Shown here: piece by piece, positions 1-7,315 of the stretch
Numbering within the stretch: the first letter of the stretch is position 1
Layout: every line of letters starts with the position of its first letter
NCBI GenBank assembly: GCA_039028695.1
Contig: JBCCHN010000071.1
Span: forward strand, 1-26,353
Length of the DNA: 26,353 nucleotides
DNA from: JANQKX01 sp039028695
GTDB taxonomy: Bacteria; Pseudomonadota; Alphaproteobacteria; Kiloniellales; Kiloniellaceae
Direction of reading: 5' to 3'
Notes under the pieces: generated by a model
What the model was told of the DNA's origin: nothing
Seen by the model: only the letters and a program-made list of their open reading frames with translations
Databases searched by the model: none
Made by a program: the position numbers and the translations under genes

Positions 1-123
1 CTTTACGAGAGTGACGACTTTATCGCCATGGCCTCGGAAGAGATTTCTATCCGCAGCATTTTCCCACACGAGATCGACACCTTCGATCCTTATGAAGGGG
101 AGGTACGGGTATGGCAGAGCTAA
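1..123 (+). CDS. Class II glutamine amidotransferase, C-terminal end (split glutamate synthase, set 1, GlxB/MgsA-like)
   Basis: Only the last 40 codons are in the window; the gene begins upstream. Frame 1 reads a typical amidotransferase tail with an AMASEE stretch and an ending GEVRVWQS before a TAA stop. Tails of this kind close the GltB-type/GlxB glutaminase domain, which releases ammonia from glutamine. The stop lies inside the next gene, whose ATG is at 111, so the two overlap by 13 bp and are probably translationally coupled. That next gene is a GXGXG subunit followed by an FMN subunit, the same order as glxB-glxC-glxD further right. The catalytic Cys would be upstream and cannot be checked. 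The assignment rests on the tail motif and on context. Confidence 0.7.
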   Translation, partial: LYESDDFIAMASEEISIRSIFPHEIDTFDPYEGEVRVWQS

Positions 124-956
124 AGAAGGAGCTCGAATCCCACCGGATGGGCATGCACACCGAGCAGTTGGCCGGGCGCACCCAGCAAACCTTTTTCTCT
201 GCTGCCGAGGAGGAGAACTTCACCTATCCGCAAGCCTTTGACGTGGACTTCAACAAGCGCACGGAAATCGACACGGCGGATATGGATGCAACAGCGGCGA
301 ATTCTCGTATTCGTGAGCTGATGAAGGAAGGCTACGGATCCATCGTGGTCAAGAACCCTCAGGGCAAGCATGCTTTGGGTGTGGGTATTCTCAATCGCTT
401 GAACCTCATCTTCGAAGGCTCCTTGGGTTACTTCGGCTGTGGTTTGATCGATGGTCCCAACGTGCGCATTTCTGGGCGGGTCGGTTGGTCTTGCGGTGAA
501 AACATGATGGCCGGCACGGTTACCATCGAGAAAAATGCTGGTTCTACCTTTGGGGCGGCCATTCGCGGCGGTGATCTGGTCTGTAAGGGCGATGTGGGGT
601 CACGGACCGGCATCGACCAAAAGGGCGGCACCATCATCGTGGGTGGCAAAACCGGCGCTTTCTCAGGTTTCATGATGCAGCGCGGCCGCATGGTCGTTTT
701 AGGGGACACCAGCGAAAACCTGGGTGACTCCATGTACGACGGCACCATTTACGTGGGCGGCAAGATCAAGAGCCTGGGCGTGGATGCTGTCGAAGCGGAA
801 ATGAACGACCTGGATAAAAGGTGGCTCGCCTCAAAATTGGCGATCTATGGCTTGGAGGCCCCCAACGGGGTCGAGAACATGACCAAGATCGTCTCGGGCA
901 AGCAACTCTGGAACTATGACAACCTCGAACCGGCTGAGAAAAAGCTGGTGCTGTAA
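111..956 (+). CDS. GXGXG-domain subunit of split glutamate synthase-like enzyme (set 1, GlxC/MgsB-like)
   Basis: 281 residues. From about residue 75 to 225 it shows the repeating glycine-rich beta-helix pattern of the GltB C-terminal domain (GXGXG), seen also in GlxC, MgsB and FwdC: GYFGCGLIDG, GWSCGENMMAG, GGDLVCKGDVG, GGTIIVGGKTG and GTIYVGGKI. In glutamate synthase this domain is structural and helps link the glutaminase and FMN sites. The protein is about 40 residues longer than the paralogue at 9994-10716, mostly from an N-terminal segment (residues 1-60) absent there; the C-terminus LWNYDNL matches the paralogue's LYNF end. It overlaps the upstream amidotransferase by 13 bp and sits 14 bp before the FMN subunit, so it is clearly operonic. 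It could serve N-methylglutamate synthase or another glutamate-forming enzyme; the substrate is not shown. Confidence 0.88.
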   Translation: MAELKKELESHRMGMHTEQLAGRTQQTFFSAAEEENFTYPQAFDVDFNKRTEIDTADMDATAANSRIRELMKEGYGSIVVKNPQGKHALGVGILNRLNLIFEGSLGYFGCGLIDGPNVRISGRVGWSCGENMMAGTVTIEKNAGSTFGAAIRGGDLVCKGDVGSRTGIDQKGGTIIVGGKTGAFSGFMMQRGRMVVLGDTSENLGDSMYDGTIYVGGKIKSLGVDAVEAEMNDLDKRWLASKLAIYGLEAPNGVENMTKIVSGKQLWNYDNLEPAEKKLVL

Positions 957-970
957 GGGAGACGGCGAAA

Positions 971-2347
971 ATGGCAGTCACAAAAGAACAACCCCTGCAC
1001 CGGGCGAAAAAGCCCCTGGGCCGGGACACCAACCGGATCGGCAACAGCTTCATGTTCCCGCCGGAGGTTATGGACGATATTCATGTGAAGGCGGAACTGG
1101 GTCGCTATCGCATGCGAGGCTTTTCCCTCTTTAAGAAAATCCCCAGCTGGGATGACCTCACCTTTTTGCCGGGCACTCTGACCCGCTTTGTGATTGAGGG
1201 CTATCGGGAAAAATGCTTGACCAAGACGGTGATCGGCCCTCGGGCTAAGCGCCCCTTGGCGTTGGATATTCCCATCTATGTGACGGGCATGAGCTTCGGT
1301 GCCTTGTCCTACGAGGCCAAAACCGCCTTGGCGCGTGGTGCCACCATGGCAGGAACGGCGACTTGCTCGGGTGAGGGCGGTATGATCCCTGACGAGCGGC
1401 GCTATTCATCCAAGTGGTTTTATCAGTGCATCCAATCCCGCTACGGCTTCAATCCCCATCACCTCCAATTGGCCGATGGCTGCGAATTTTTCATCGGCCA
1501 GGGCTGTAAGGTGGGCCTGGGCGGCCACTTGATGGGCCAGAAGGTGACCGACCAGGTGGCCGAGATGCGCTCCCTGCCGGCGGGCATCGACCAACGCTCG
1601 CCCGCCCGACATCCGGACTGGCTGGGACCGGACGATCTGGCGCTGAAGATCCGCGAGATTCGCGAAGCCACCAACTGGGAAATTCCCATTCAGCTTAAGT
1701 TGGGCGCGGCGCGAGTCTATGACGACGTGCGTATGGCAGCTAAGACCGATCCGGATTCCATCTACATCGATGGCATGGAAGGCGGCACCGGTGCTGGGCC
1801 TCACTTGGCCACGGAAGAAACCGGCGTGCCGGGCATCGCGGCGATTCGCCAGGCCCGTCGTGCCTTGGACGATGTGGGCAAGACCGGCGATATCTCTCTT
1901 GTCTATGCGGGCGGTATTCGTAACGGTGGCGACGTGGCCAAGGCATTGGCCCTAGGTGCGGACGCGGTGGCTATCGGCCACTCGGTGATGATGGCTTTGA
2001 ACTGCAACAAGGACATCCCCGAAGCCAACTTCCAAGAGGAAATGGGGGTCGAGCCCGGCTACTGCTATCACTGTCACTCAGGGCGCTGTCCGGTGGGTGT
2101 GGCGACGCAGGACCCGATTTTGCGCAGCCGTTTGGACCCCGATAAGGCCGCCGAGCGTGTCTATAACTTCCTGCACACCCTGGCCATCGAATGTCAGATG
2201 ATGGCGCGGGCCTGCGGTAAGACCAATGTGCACTCTCTTGAGCCGGAAGATTTAGCGGCCTTGACCATGGAAGCCTCGGCTTTGGCCATGGTTCCGCTGG
2301 CCGGGTCTCAGCATACCGTCGGTCGACCCGACATGACCCGCTTTTAG
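971..2347 (+). CDS. FMN-binding glutamate synthase-like subunit (set 1, GlxD/MgsC-like) with Cys motif
   Basis: 458 residues, homologous to the FMN/TIM-barrel domain of glutamate synthase (GltB central domain, GlxD, MgsC). Visible signatures are IYVTGMSFGALS (103-114), the TCSGEGGM loop (131-138), GIDQRSPARHPDWLGPDDLALKI (about 205-227), IDGMEGGTGAGP (266-277) and YAGGIRNGGDVAKALALGADAVAIG (312-336), which should bind FMN. Cys365, Cys368 and Cys373 (GYCYHCHSGRCPVGVATQ) occupy the place of the three [3Fe-4S] ligands of GltB, with spacing C-x2-C-x4-C instead of C-x5-C-x4-C. The start follows GGGAGACG. It lies 14 bp after the GXGXG subunit and 9 bp before the 129-residue gene. The expected chemistry is reductive transfer of ammonia or an amine to a 2-oxo acid such as 2-oxoglutarate. 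No GltD-type electron-donor subunit is seen nearby. Confidence 0.88.
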   Translation: MAVTKEQPLHRAKKPLGRDTNRIGNSFMFPPEVMDDIHVKAELGRYRMRGFSLFKKIPSWDDLTFLPGTLTRFVIEGYREKCLTKTVIGPRAKRPLALDIPIYVTGMSFGALSYEAKTALARGATMAGTATCSGEGGMIPDERRYSSKWFYQCIQSRYGFNPHHLQLADGCEFFIGQGCKVGLGGHLMGQKVTDQVAEMRSLPAGIDQRSPARHPDWLGPDDLALKIREIREATNWEIPIQLKLGAARVYDDVRMAAKTDPDSIYIDGMEGGTGAGPHLATEETGVPGIAAIRQARRALDDVGKTGDISLVYAGGIRNGGDVAKALALGADAVAIGHSVMMALNCNKDIPEANFQEEMGVEPGYCYHCHSGRCPVGVATQDPILRSRLDPDKAAERVYNFLHTLAIECQMMARACGKTNVHSLEPEDLAALTMEASALAMVPLAGSQHTVGRPDMTRF

Positions 2348-2356
2348 GAGGCGATC

Positions 2357-2746
2357 ATGAGCGACGACAAAAATATCGACCATTTTTTGGAAACCGATGG
2401 CCTTGACTCCGAGCGAGAGAAAACCATCGGTCAGCATATCGGCTATCGTTACGACGTGAACCTGGTGCCCGACCCTGAACGCATTACCCCTTTTCTGCGC
2501 AAGTACATGGAGGTAATGGGCTGGGATGACCTGAATTGGCTCGAGGATGTGCACATGGGCTACGAGGAAAACCGGGCCGCTGTTTTCGACCGCAACATCA
2601 ATGGTTGGGTGACGGTTCCCGAAGACCTGGATCTGCCGGACAATCAGCAGGACCGGGATATGATCGCTCGGGAACTCTTGATTAAGTTCCAGATGTCGAC
2701 TCGCCATCCCATGGTGGACCTGAACAAGGCCTATCGGAAGTTCTGA
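2357..2746 (+). CDS. Unrecognised 129-residue protein, last gene of the set 1 operon
   Basis: I do not recognise this family. It is 129 residues, acidic and soluble-looking, with no signal peptide, membrane segment or Cys pair. Dense charged stretches (SEREKT, DNQQDRDMIARELLIKF) and several aromatic residues (YRYDVNLVP, GWDDLNWLEDVHMGYEENR) suggest a compact folded domain. The start has an excellent Shine-Dalgarno site (AGGAGG, 2347-2352), beginning right at the stop of the FMN subunit, and a rho-independent terminator follows 24 bp after its stop. It is therefore the fourth member of the split glutamate-synthase operon. No counterpart follows the second set at 9095-12093. A role as accessory subunit or specificity factor is inferred from position only. 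Confidence 0.8.
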   Translation: MSDDKNIDHFLETDGLDSEREKTIGQHIGYRYDVNLVPDPERITPFLRKYMEVMGWDDLNWLEDVHMGYEENRAAVFDRNINGWVTVPEDLDLPDNQQDRDMIARELLIKFQMSTRHPMVDLNKAYRKF

Positions 2747-2769
2747 TTTCCCTGTTTGAAGCACCTTAC

Positions 2770-2803
2770 GCCCTGGCTTCTTAATTGAGGCCAGGGCTTT
2801 TTT
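2770..2803 (+). terminator. Rho-independent terminator of the set 1 operon
   Basis: A perfect 8-bp stem GCCCTGGC (2770-2777) / GCCAGGGC (2790-2797) with a 12-nt AT-rich loop is followed by six T residues (2798-2803). It sits 24 bp after the 129-residue gene and before the converging minus-strand gene ending at 2816. Confidence 0.92.
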
Positions 2804-2815
2804 CTTGGCGAATTT

Positions 2816-2977
2816 TTAAACTTGGTCGCCGCTGTCGATGGTATAGCGGATGCCTTCCTGCTGTTCGACACCGGTATCTTCAAGCCAAGCGTTTTCTTCC
2901 ATCACGTAAAGCGCAATGCCCAAACCCACCACGAGGATGGTGAGGATGAACACCAAACTGTTGGGTGACTTGCGCAT
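2816..2977 (-). CDS. Small single-pass membrane protein (53 residues), unknown function
   Basis: Starting from the ATG at 2977 gives a 53-residue protein with a short basic N-terminus (MRKSPNS), one hydrophobic segment (LVFILTILVVGLGIALYV, about residues 8-25) and an acidic, outward-facing tail. A longer reading from 3040 would add 21 charged residues before the membrane segment and is less likely. This architecture is typical of small inner-membrane proteins. It lies 74 bp downstream of the M24-family gene on the same strand and may be cotranscribed with it. The ribosome binding site is weak. No function can be assigned. Confidence 0.55.
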   Translation of the reverse strand: MRKSPNSLVFILTILVVGLGIALYVMEENAWLEDTGVEQQEGIRYTIDSGDQV

Positions 2978-3051
2978 GTCTGTTTCCGGATCTGGATGTC
3001 GGTCGCGCCGCCCCTGGACTTCCATCCTAGCCTGCGGCACCTACAGTCTGC

Positions 3052-4293
3052 TTAATCCCCCACCACGACAAGGTCAAGGGGGGCTGTGACGGGTTGATAT
3101 GCCCGGTCCTGTTTGAACAGCAAACTATCGATGTAATAGGTGATGCCCGACAGGCGAGGGGCAAAGAACTGACTCTCGAAATTAACCACCGTGCCGGGTT
3201 CGAATCTGCGCTCGCTTTTATCGTCGGTCATTTCATAAACGAAATTGCCCACCCAGTCGGGCGGAAAGGCCAGCCCCAACTCATAGCCGCCGACCCAGCC
3301 CGCGTCCGACCAGATCCCTACGTCCTCGTAGTAAGCCTTGGTTTTACGAACCAGCTCGGCCACCGGCAGGCCGGGGCGCAGCATCTCGCCAATGACCTTA
3401 AAAACGCCTGCCGATTTTCGATGATAGTCAAGAACATCGGCGGCCGGCTCGCCCACACAAAACGCGCGGGCAGCGTTACAGTGATAGCGGTTAAAGACGC
3501 CACTGACATCCACATTGACCTGCTCGCCGGCCCGGATCACCTTGCGGCTAGCCAAGGAATGGCCCGTGCTGGCCTTAGGGCCCGATAAAACCGGCAGGGT
3601 AATGGCTGGATTTTCACCGCCGGCTTTTGCCATTGCATGCACGATATCAGCGTAGACATCCAGTTCCGTGACCCCTGGCCGAATGGCCTTGCGTGCTGCC
3701 TCGAGCCCGATGTCGGTGATCTCGGCGGCTTTTTCGATGTAGGCGATCTCCTGGTCTGATTTGATCCAACGCAGCTCGCGCAAGATGTCACTGCCGTCTT
3801 CGACCGTCATGCCGGCGCCTTCAAAGGCGGCTCTGAATCGCCCGCTGACCGCCGGGTTGGGCCGGTAGCTGTGAAGCTCCAAACCAACCCGTCCCGTCAG
3901 CCATCCCTCAGCCCGCAATTCATCCACGATGAATGCGATCCCATCGCGCCGTTCGCCCATGGGAAAGATACGGATGTCCTTAGCGCAGGTGACAAAGCGG
4001 CACATGATCTGCTCGCTGGGCGTATCAAAAAGGATAAAGCCGTTGTGGTCCCGATGAACCGCAATGCCGCTGGTGGCCGGCCACTGCTTGGGACTTTGCG
4101 CTTGATACCATTCGCACTTATAGCCGCTCACATAATAAAGGCTCTCCGGCGCCATGAGCCAAAGCAGATCCAATCCGTCGCGGGACATGCGTTCGCGAAT
4201 CCGAACAAGGCGCTCTTTGAACTCGGCCTCGGTGAAGGCCAACTCCATCTCGGGCTGGCATTCGTTCAGGGCGAGATCCCGATTGACTCCCAA
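3052..4293 (-). CDS. Creatinase/Xaa-Pro peptidase (M24) family protein with degenerate metal site
   Basis: 413 residues from a TTG at 4293, chosen because AAGGAG lies 7 nt upstream; the ATG at 4248 lacks a clear site. The layout is that of M24 proteins: an N-terminal creatinase-type domain (about 16-165, with LYYVSGYKCEWYQ) and a C-terminal pita-bread domain (about 175-405). The His of creatinase-type active sites is present (STGHSL, His245). Of the five metal ligands of M24 peptidases, Asp262 and Glu373 remain, but the second Asp is Asn273 (HCNAARAF), the His of the GHGIGL motif is Tyr337 (GYELGL), and the last Glu is Ile388. It is thus unlikely to be a dimetal peptidase; a metal-free hydrolase like creatinase or ectoine hydrolase is more plausible. 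Substrate unknown. Divergent from the amidohydrolase at 4382. Confidence 0.85.
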   Translation of the reverse strand: MGVNRDLALNECQPEMELAFTEAEFKERLVRIRERMSRDGLDLLWLMAPESLYYVSGYKCEWYQAQSPKQWPATSGIAVHRDHNGFILFDTPSEQIMCRFVTCAKDIRIFPMGERRDGIAFIVDELRAEGWLTGRVGLELHSYRPNPAVSGRFRAAFEGAGMTVEDGSDILRELRWIKSDQEIAYIEKAAEITDIGLEAARKAIRPGVTELDVYADIVHAMAKAGGENPAITLPVLSGPKASTGHSLASRKVIRAGEQVNVDVSGVFNRYHCNAARAFCVGEPAADVLDYHRKSAGVFKVIGEMLRPGLPVAELVRKTKAYYEDVGIWSDAGWVGGYELGLAFPPDWVGNFVYEMTDDKSERRFEPGTVVNFESQFFAPRLSGITYYIDSLLFKQDRAYQPVTAPLDLVVVGD

Positions 4294-4381
4294 CAGCCTT
4301 CTCCTTCATCACTTTTAGGGTGGGTGTTTCCGGAAGCTTAAGCGGCCGACAAAAGGCAGGCAACCAATCAGGATCGGGCCA

Positions 4382-5515
4382 ATGCAGGATAAGTTAGCAG
4401 TTTTTTTCGATGAGTGGGTTTTGGCCCACGACACTGGATCGGGATTCTTCGAATCGAGCCCATCACCCTTTCTCGAGGTGATGGAAAAGCATCCGGAGAA
4501 TGATGATCGGCTGCGAAACATTCGGGCTGTCTTGCAAAATGGACCCATCGCCCAGGCCCTAAGCTGGCATGGCGCAGGCCCCGCTTCCCGCGGCGATCTG
4601 CTCCTATTCCACGAAGCCGACTACATCGATTACCTGGAAGGTCTTCCACAGGATACCGCAAGCCGTTTGACAGGAACCACCGTGTGGGGTCCGGGAACCT
4701 GGACCATTGCCAAAGTGGCGGCCGGCTTAGCCATCGGTGCCGCTCGCCATGTGTGGCGGGGCGCGGGACAAAGGGCCTATGCCCTGGTGCGTCCGCCGGG
4801 CCATCATGCGCAACCCGGCATGGCCGACGGCTATTGCTTCATCAACAATATCGGCGTTGCCCTTCAGGCCTTGCGGCAAGAAGGTCTTAAAAGAGCCTGT
4901 GTCATCGATTGGGATGTCCATCATGGCAACGGCACCCAGGAAGGCTTTTACCAAGACCCGGATGTGCTGACCATTTCCCTGCACATGAACCACGGCGCCT
5001 GGGGCGGCAACCACCCGCAAAGCGGTGCTGCGGACGAAGTGGGGGGCGGTCCGGGGCGGGGCACAAACCTGAATGTGCCCCTGCCTTACGGCAGCGGGGA
5101 TCAGGCCTACTGCCGCGCTTTCGATGAGATCGTTGCGCCGGCAGTTGAGAAATTTGCGCCGGAGTTGCTTTTCATCGCCGCGGGCCAGGATGCGAACCAG
5201 TTCGACCCCAATGGGCGGCAGCTCGTCACCATGGCCGGATTTCACCAGCTCGGCCGCCGGGCTCGCGCCCTGGCCGATCGTTTGTGCGGCGGCAAGCTCG
5301 TCCTGGTTCAAGAGGGCGGCTATGCGGTCAGCTATGCTGCCTATTGCCTCCACGCCACCTTGGAAGGGGTTTTGGGGCGCGACCCGGGGCTCGATGACCC
5401 CATCGCCTTCATGCCCGAGCATACCCAAGGTCTGGACGCGGCTTTGCGCCGCATTCAAGAAACCCACGCCAGCGCCCTAACCGAGATGGATTCAGTTGCC
5501 GAAAAGTCCCTATAG
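4382..5515 (+). CDS. Histone deacetylase-like zinc amidohydrolase (class II HDAC / acetylpolyamine amidohydrolase family)
   Basis: 377 residues, the usual length for bacterial HDAC-like amidohydrolases. The active site is intact: RPPGHHA with catalytic His141-His142, zinc ligands Asp178 and His180 in DWDVHHGNGTQ, third zinc ligand Asp270 in AAGQDANQFDPNG, and the transition-state Tyr314 in QEGGY. Such enzymes remove acetyl groups from polyamines or other N-acetyl or acylated amines in the bacterial cytoplasm; the exact substrate cannot be read from sequence. No signal peptide is present. It is transcribed divergently from the M24-family gene with 88 bp between them, so the two probably share a control region. 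Its ribosome binding site is weak (CAGGAT). Confidence 0.9.
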   Translation: MQDKLAVFFDEWVLAHDTGSGFFESSPSPFLEVMEKHPENDDRLRNIRAVLQNGPIAQALSWHGAGPASRGDLLLFHEADYIDYLEGLPQDTASRLTGTTVWGPGTWTIAKVAAGLAIGAARHVWRGAGQRAYALVRPPGHHAQPGMADGYCFINNIGVALQALRQEGLKRACVIDWDVHHGNGTQEGFYQDPDVLTISLHMNHGAWGGNHPQSGAADEVGGGPGRGTNLNVPLPYGSGDQAYCRAFDEIVAPAVEKFAPELLFIAAGQDANQFDPNGRQLVTMAGFHQLGRRARALADRLCGGKLVLVQEGGYAVSYAAYCLHATLEGVLGRDPGLDDPIAFMPEHTQGLDAALRRIQETHASALTEMDSVAEKSL

Positions 5516-5770
5516 AGCCTTTCCTGTTTTCTCAAAAAGCCCCGGGGAAGGCCTGGTTGTGCTAACGGCCCTGACGCCCGGTGCCAGCTGCGCGATATGG
5601 CGTCTTGAGAGTGATATAGGGGTTTGCGCCTTACGCTGGATGACCAAGTGCCCAAGCCGTTGCGGCTTGGCAACGGATATCAGCTTGCACCGGGACTTGG
5701 CGCGGGGCAGCCGTGGCCGGGCCGTAATTTTGGCAGGCCGCACCGCGTTGAGGGCCGTGCTGAATAATCT

Positions 5771-6373
5771 CTAAACAGCCGGCGGATCGGCCACGGCATC
5801 GGCCCATTCGGGTTGAAAGGCAAGGATGATGGGCTTGGCCGGCAGGGTCGCGTTGAACAGAGAGTTATGCCAAAAGGTTGCTTGATAGGCGGGGTCGGGC
5901 TCGATCAGTTTGCGAACCCGGCAGGGCAGGCGATAGGACTGATTGTACTGCTGAAAAAAGAGATCGCATCGCCGGACCCGCATCAATTCGGCGGCATAGC
6001 CGGAACCCTGGGCAAATAGGGCTGTCATCTCGTCATTAAAGTCTTCTGGGTATTGGTAGTAGACCGACTGCAGCAGTTTTAGTGCCTGTTTAAAGCGCTC
6101 GCGCGGGTCATGGGTCTTACGCACCATATGGCGGAACTCGGCGGTGGAGTCGCTTGGAAAGGTTTGTACGATCAAAACTGTTATTCGAGGGCTTTGTTCC
6201 GTCGCGTCCTCGCCTTGTTTTAGGATAAACGGGCTCATGCCGGCAGAGGGTCGACCTTCGTCCTCCCGCACGCTCAGCTGCCGCAAGCGGCACTGCCATC
6301 CCAAAAAGTGCTGGCGCAATGCTTTTTGAGCCGCTTCCAATCGAATCACGTTTGCTCCGGACTCTTCATTCAT
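5771..6373 (-). CDS. Unrecognised 200-residue protein
   Basis: I do not recognise a named domain. The 200-residue product begins MNEESGANVIRLEAAQKALRQHF; residues 10-55 are rich in Arg, Gln and Leu and look helical, the middle contains an RITVLIVQTFPS strand-like stretch and a helical RERFKQALKLLQSVYYQYP region, and the C-terminus has aromatic-rich QATFWHNSLFN and ends in a Pro-rich tail. No signal peptide or membrane span is evident. Codon use matches its neighbours, supporting a real gene, but the ribosome binding site is poor. It stands between two plus-strand genes and has no obvious operon partner. Confidence 0.65.
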   Translation of the reverse strand: MNEESGANVIRLEAAQKALRQHFLGWQCRLRQLSVREDEGRPSAGMSPFILKQGEDATEQSPRITVLIVQTFPSDSTAEFRHMVRKTHDPRERFKQALKLLQSVYYQYPEDFNDEMTALFAQGSGYAAELMRVRRCDLFFQQYNQSYRLPCRVRKLIEPDPAYQATFWHNSLFNATLPAKPIILAFQPEWADAVADPPAV

Positions 6374-6534
6374 CTCTGTTTGTTTCTATCCTCGCCGAAC
6401 CAAAAAAATAGGGCCAAATCAATAGGGCCAAAAATCGCAGACCTTGAAGCGCTTGACCAGCGTCAAGGCGACCTTTGCGTTGTTCATACGACCCCTCGGG
6501 GCGCATAATATCGATACACAGGTGGAGAGCGAAA

Positions 6535-7299
6535 ATGGAAGGTGAAGGTTTGGTGCGGCCGGGTGCTCTGGCCTTGGTGGTCGGTGCCAGCAGTGGGATC
6601 GGCGCGTCGGTGGCGCGGGCCCTTTCGGCCGAGGGTGTCACGGTGATCGCCGCTAGCCGATCCAAGGATCGCCTCGAGAATTTGGTGGCCGACCTGATTA
6701 CCGACTTGGGGGCATCTGCTCACGCCCTCACGCTGGATGTGTCCGATGAGGCTTCGGTCAGCTCGGTATTGGAGCGCTTGCCGCCGGCGCTCCAGGCCGT
6801 TGATATTCTGATCAATTGCGCCGGTCACGACGTCGGCGGCCGACAGCGCTTCGATGTGGGTGCGGCCGCGGATTGGGCCTCTATAATCGATGTGAACGTC
6901 ACCGGCATGATCAGGGTTTGCCACGCGGTCATTCCCGGCATGCTGGCCCGCGGTCGAGGCCACGTGGTCAACATCGGCTCGGTCGCGGGCCTTAAGACCT
7001 ATCCCGGCGGCAGCATCTACGCCGCCTCCAAGCATGCCGTGCGCGCCTTCACAGAGGGCCTGCGGGCTGACTACGCCGACCAAGAAATTCGCATTACCGA
7101 GGTTTTGCCGGGCCTTACCCGCACCGAGTTCGCCGAGCGCCGTTGGAGCGGCGACCGTTCGGCGGCGGATCAATTTTACGATAACGCGCCCCAGGTTCTC
7201 TTGCCTGAAGATGTGGCAAACAGTGTCGTCTTTGCCCTCAAACAGCCACCGCATGTCAATCTGGCGCAAATCCTGATCATGCCCACCCGCGAGGCCTAG
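6535..7299 (+). CDS. Short-chain dehydrogenase/reductase, YdfG-like
   Basis: 254 residues from the ATG at 6535, which follows GGTGGAGAG; an upstream in-frame start at 6475 would add 20 unlikely residues. Classical SDR features are the nucleotide-binding GASSGIG (17-23), NCAG (94-97), Ser149, Tyr162 and Lys166 (YAASK). The C-terminal pattern PGLTRTEF, LLPEDVA and PPHVN resembles the YdfG (3-hydroxy acid/serine dehydrogenase, NADP-dependent) branch. The expected role is oxidation or reduction of a small hydroxy acid or semialdehyde. It is convergent with the nitrilase-family gene, whose end is only 16 bp away, and no strong terminator separates them. Substrate is not determinable. Confidence 0.9.
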   Translation: MEGEGLVRPGALALVVGASSGIGASVARALSAEGVTVIAASRSKDRLENLVADLITDLGASAHALTLDVSDEASVSSVLERLPPALQAVDILINCAGHDVGGRQRFDVGAAADWASIIDVNVTGMIRVCHAVIPGMLARGRGHVVNIGSVAGLKTYPGGSIYAASKHAVRAFTEGLRADYADQEIRITEVLPGLTRTEFAERRWSGDRSAADQFYDNAPQVLLPEDVANSVVFALKQPPHVNLAQILIMPTREA

Positions 7300-7315
7300 G
7301 GTTCGAGCGTTTGAT

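Noticed and set aside
2252..2764. Minus-strand frame of 170 codons opposite the 129-residue gene
   Set aside because: The plus-strand gene has an ideal ribosome site and operon position, and the minus frame runs into the FMN subunit's end.
4727..5467. Antisense frame of 246 codons over the HDAC-like gene
   Set aside because: The plus strand has an intact zinc site; the antisense product has no family features.
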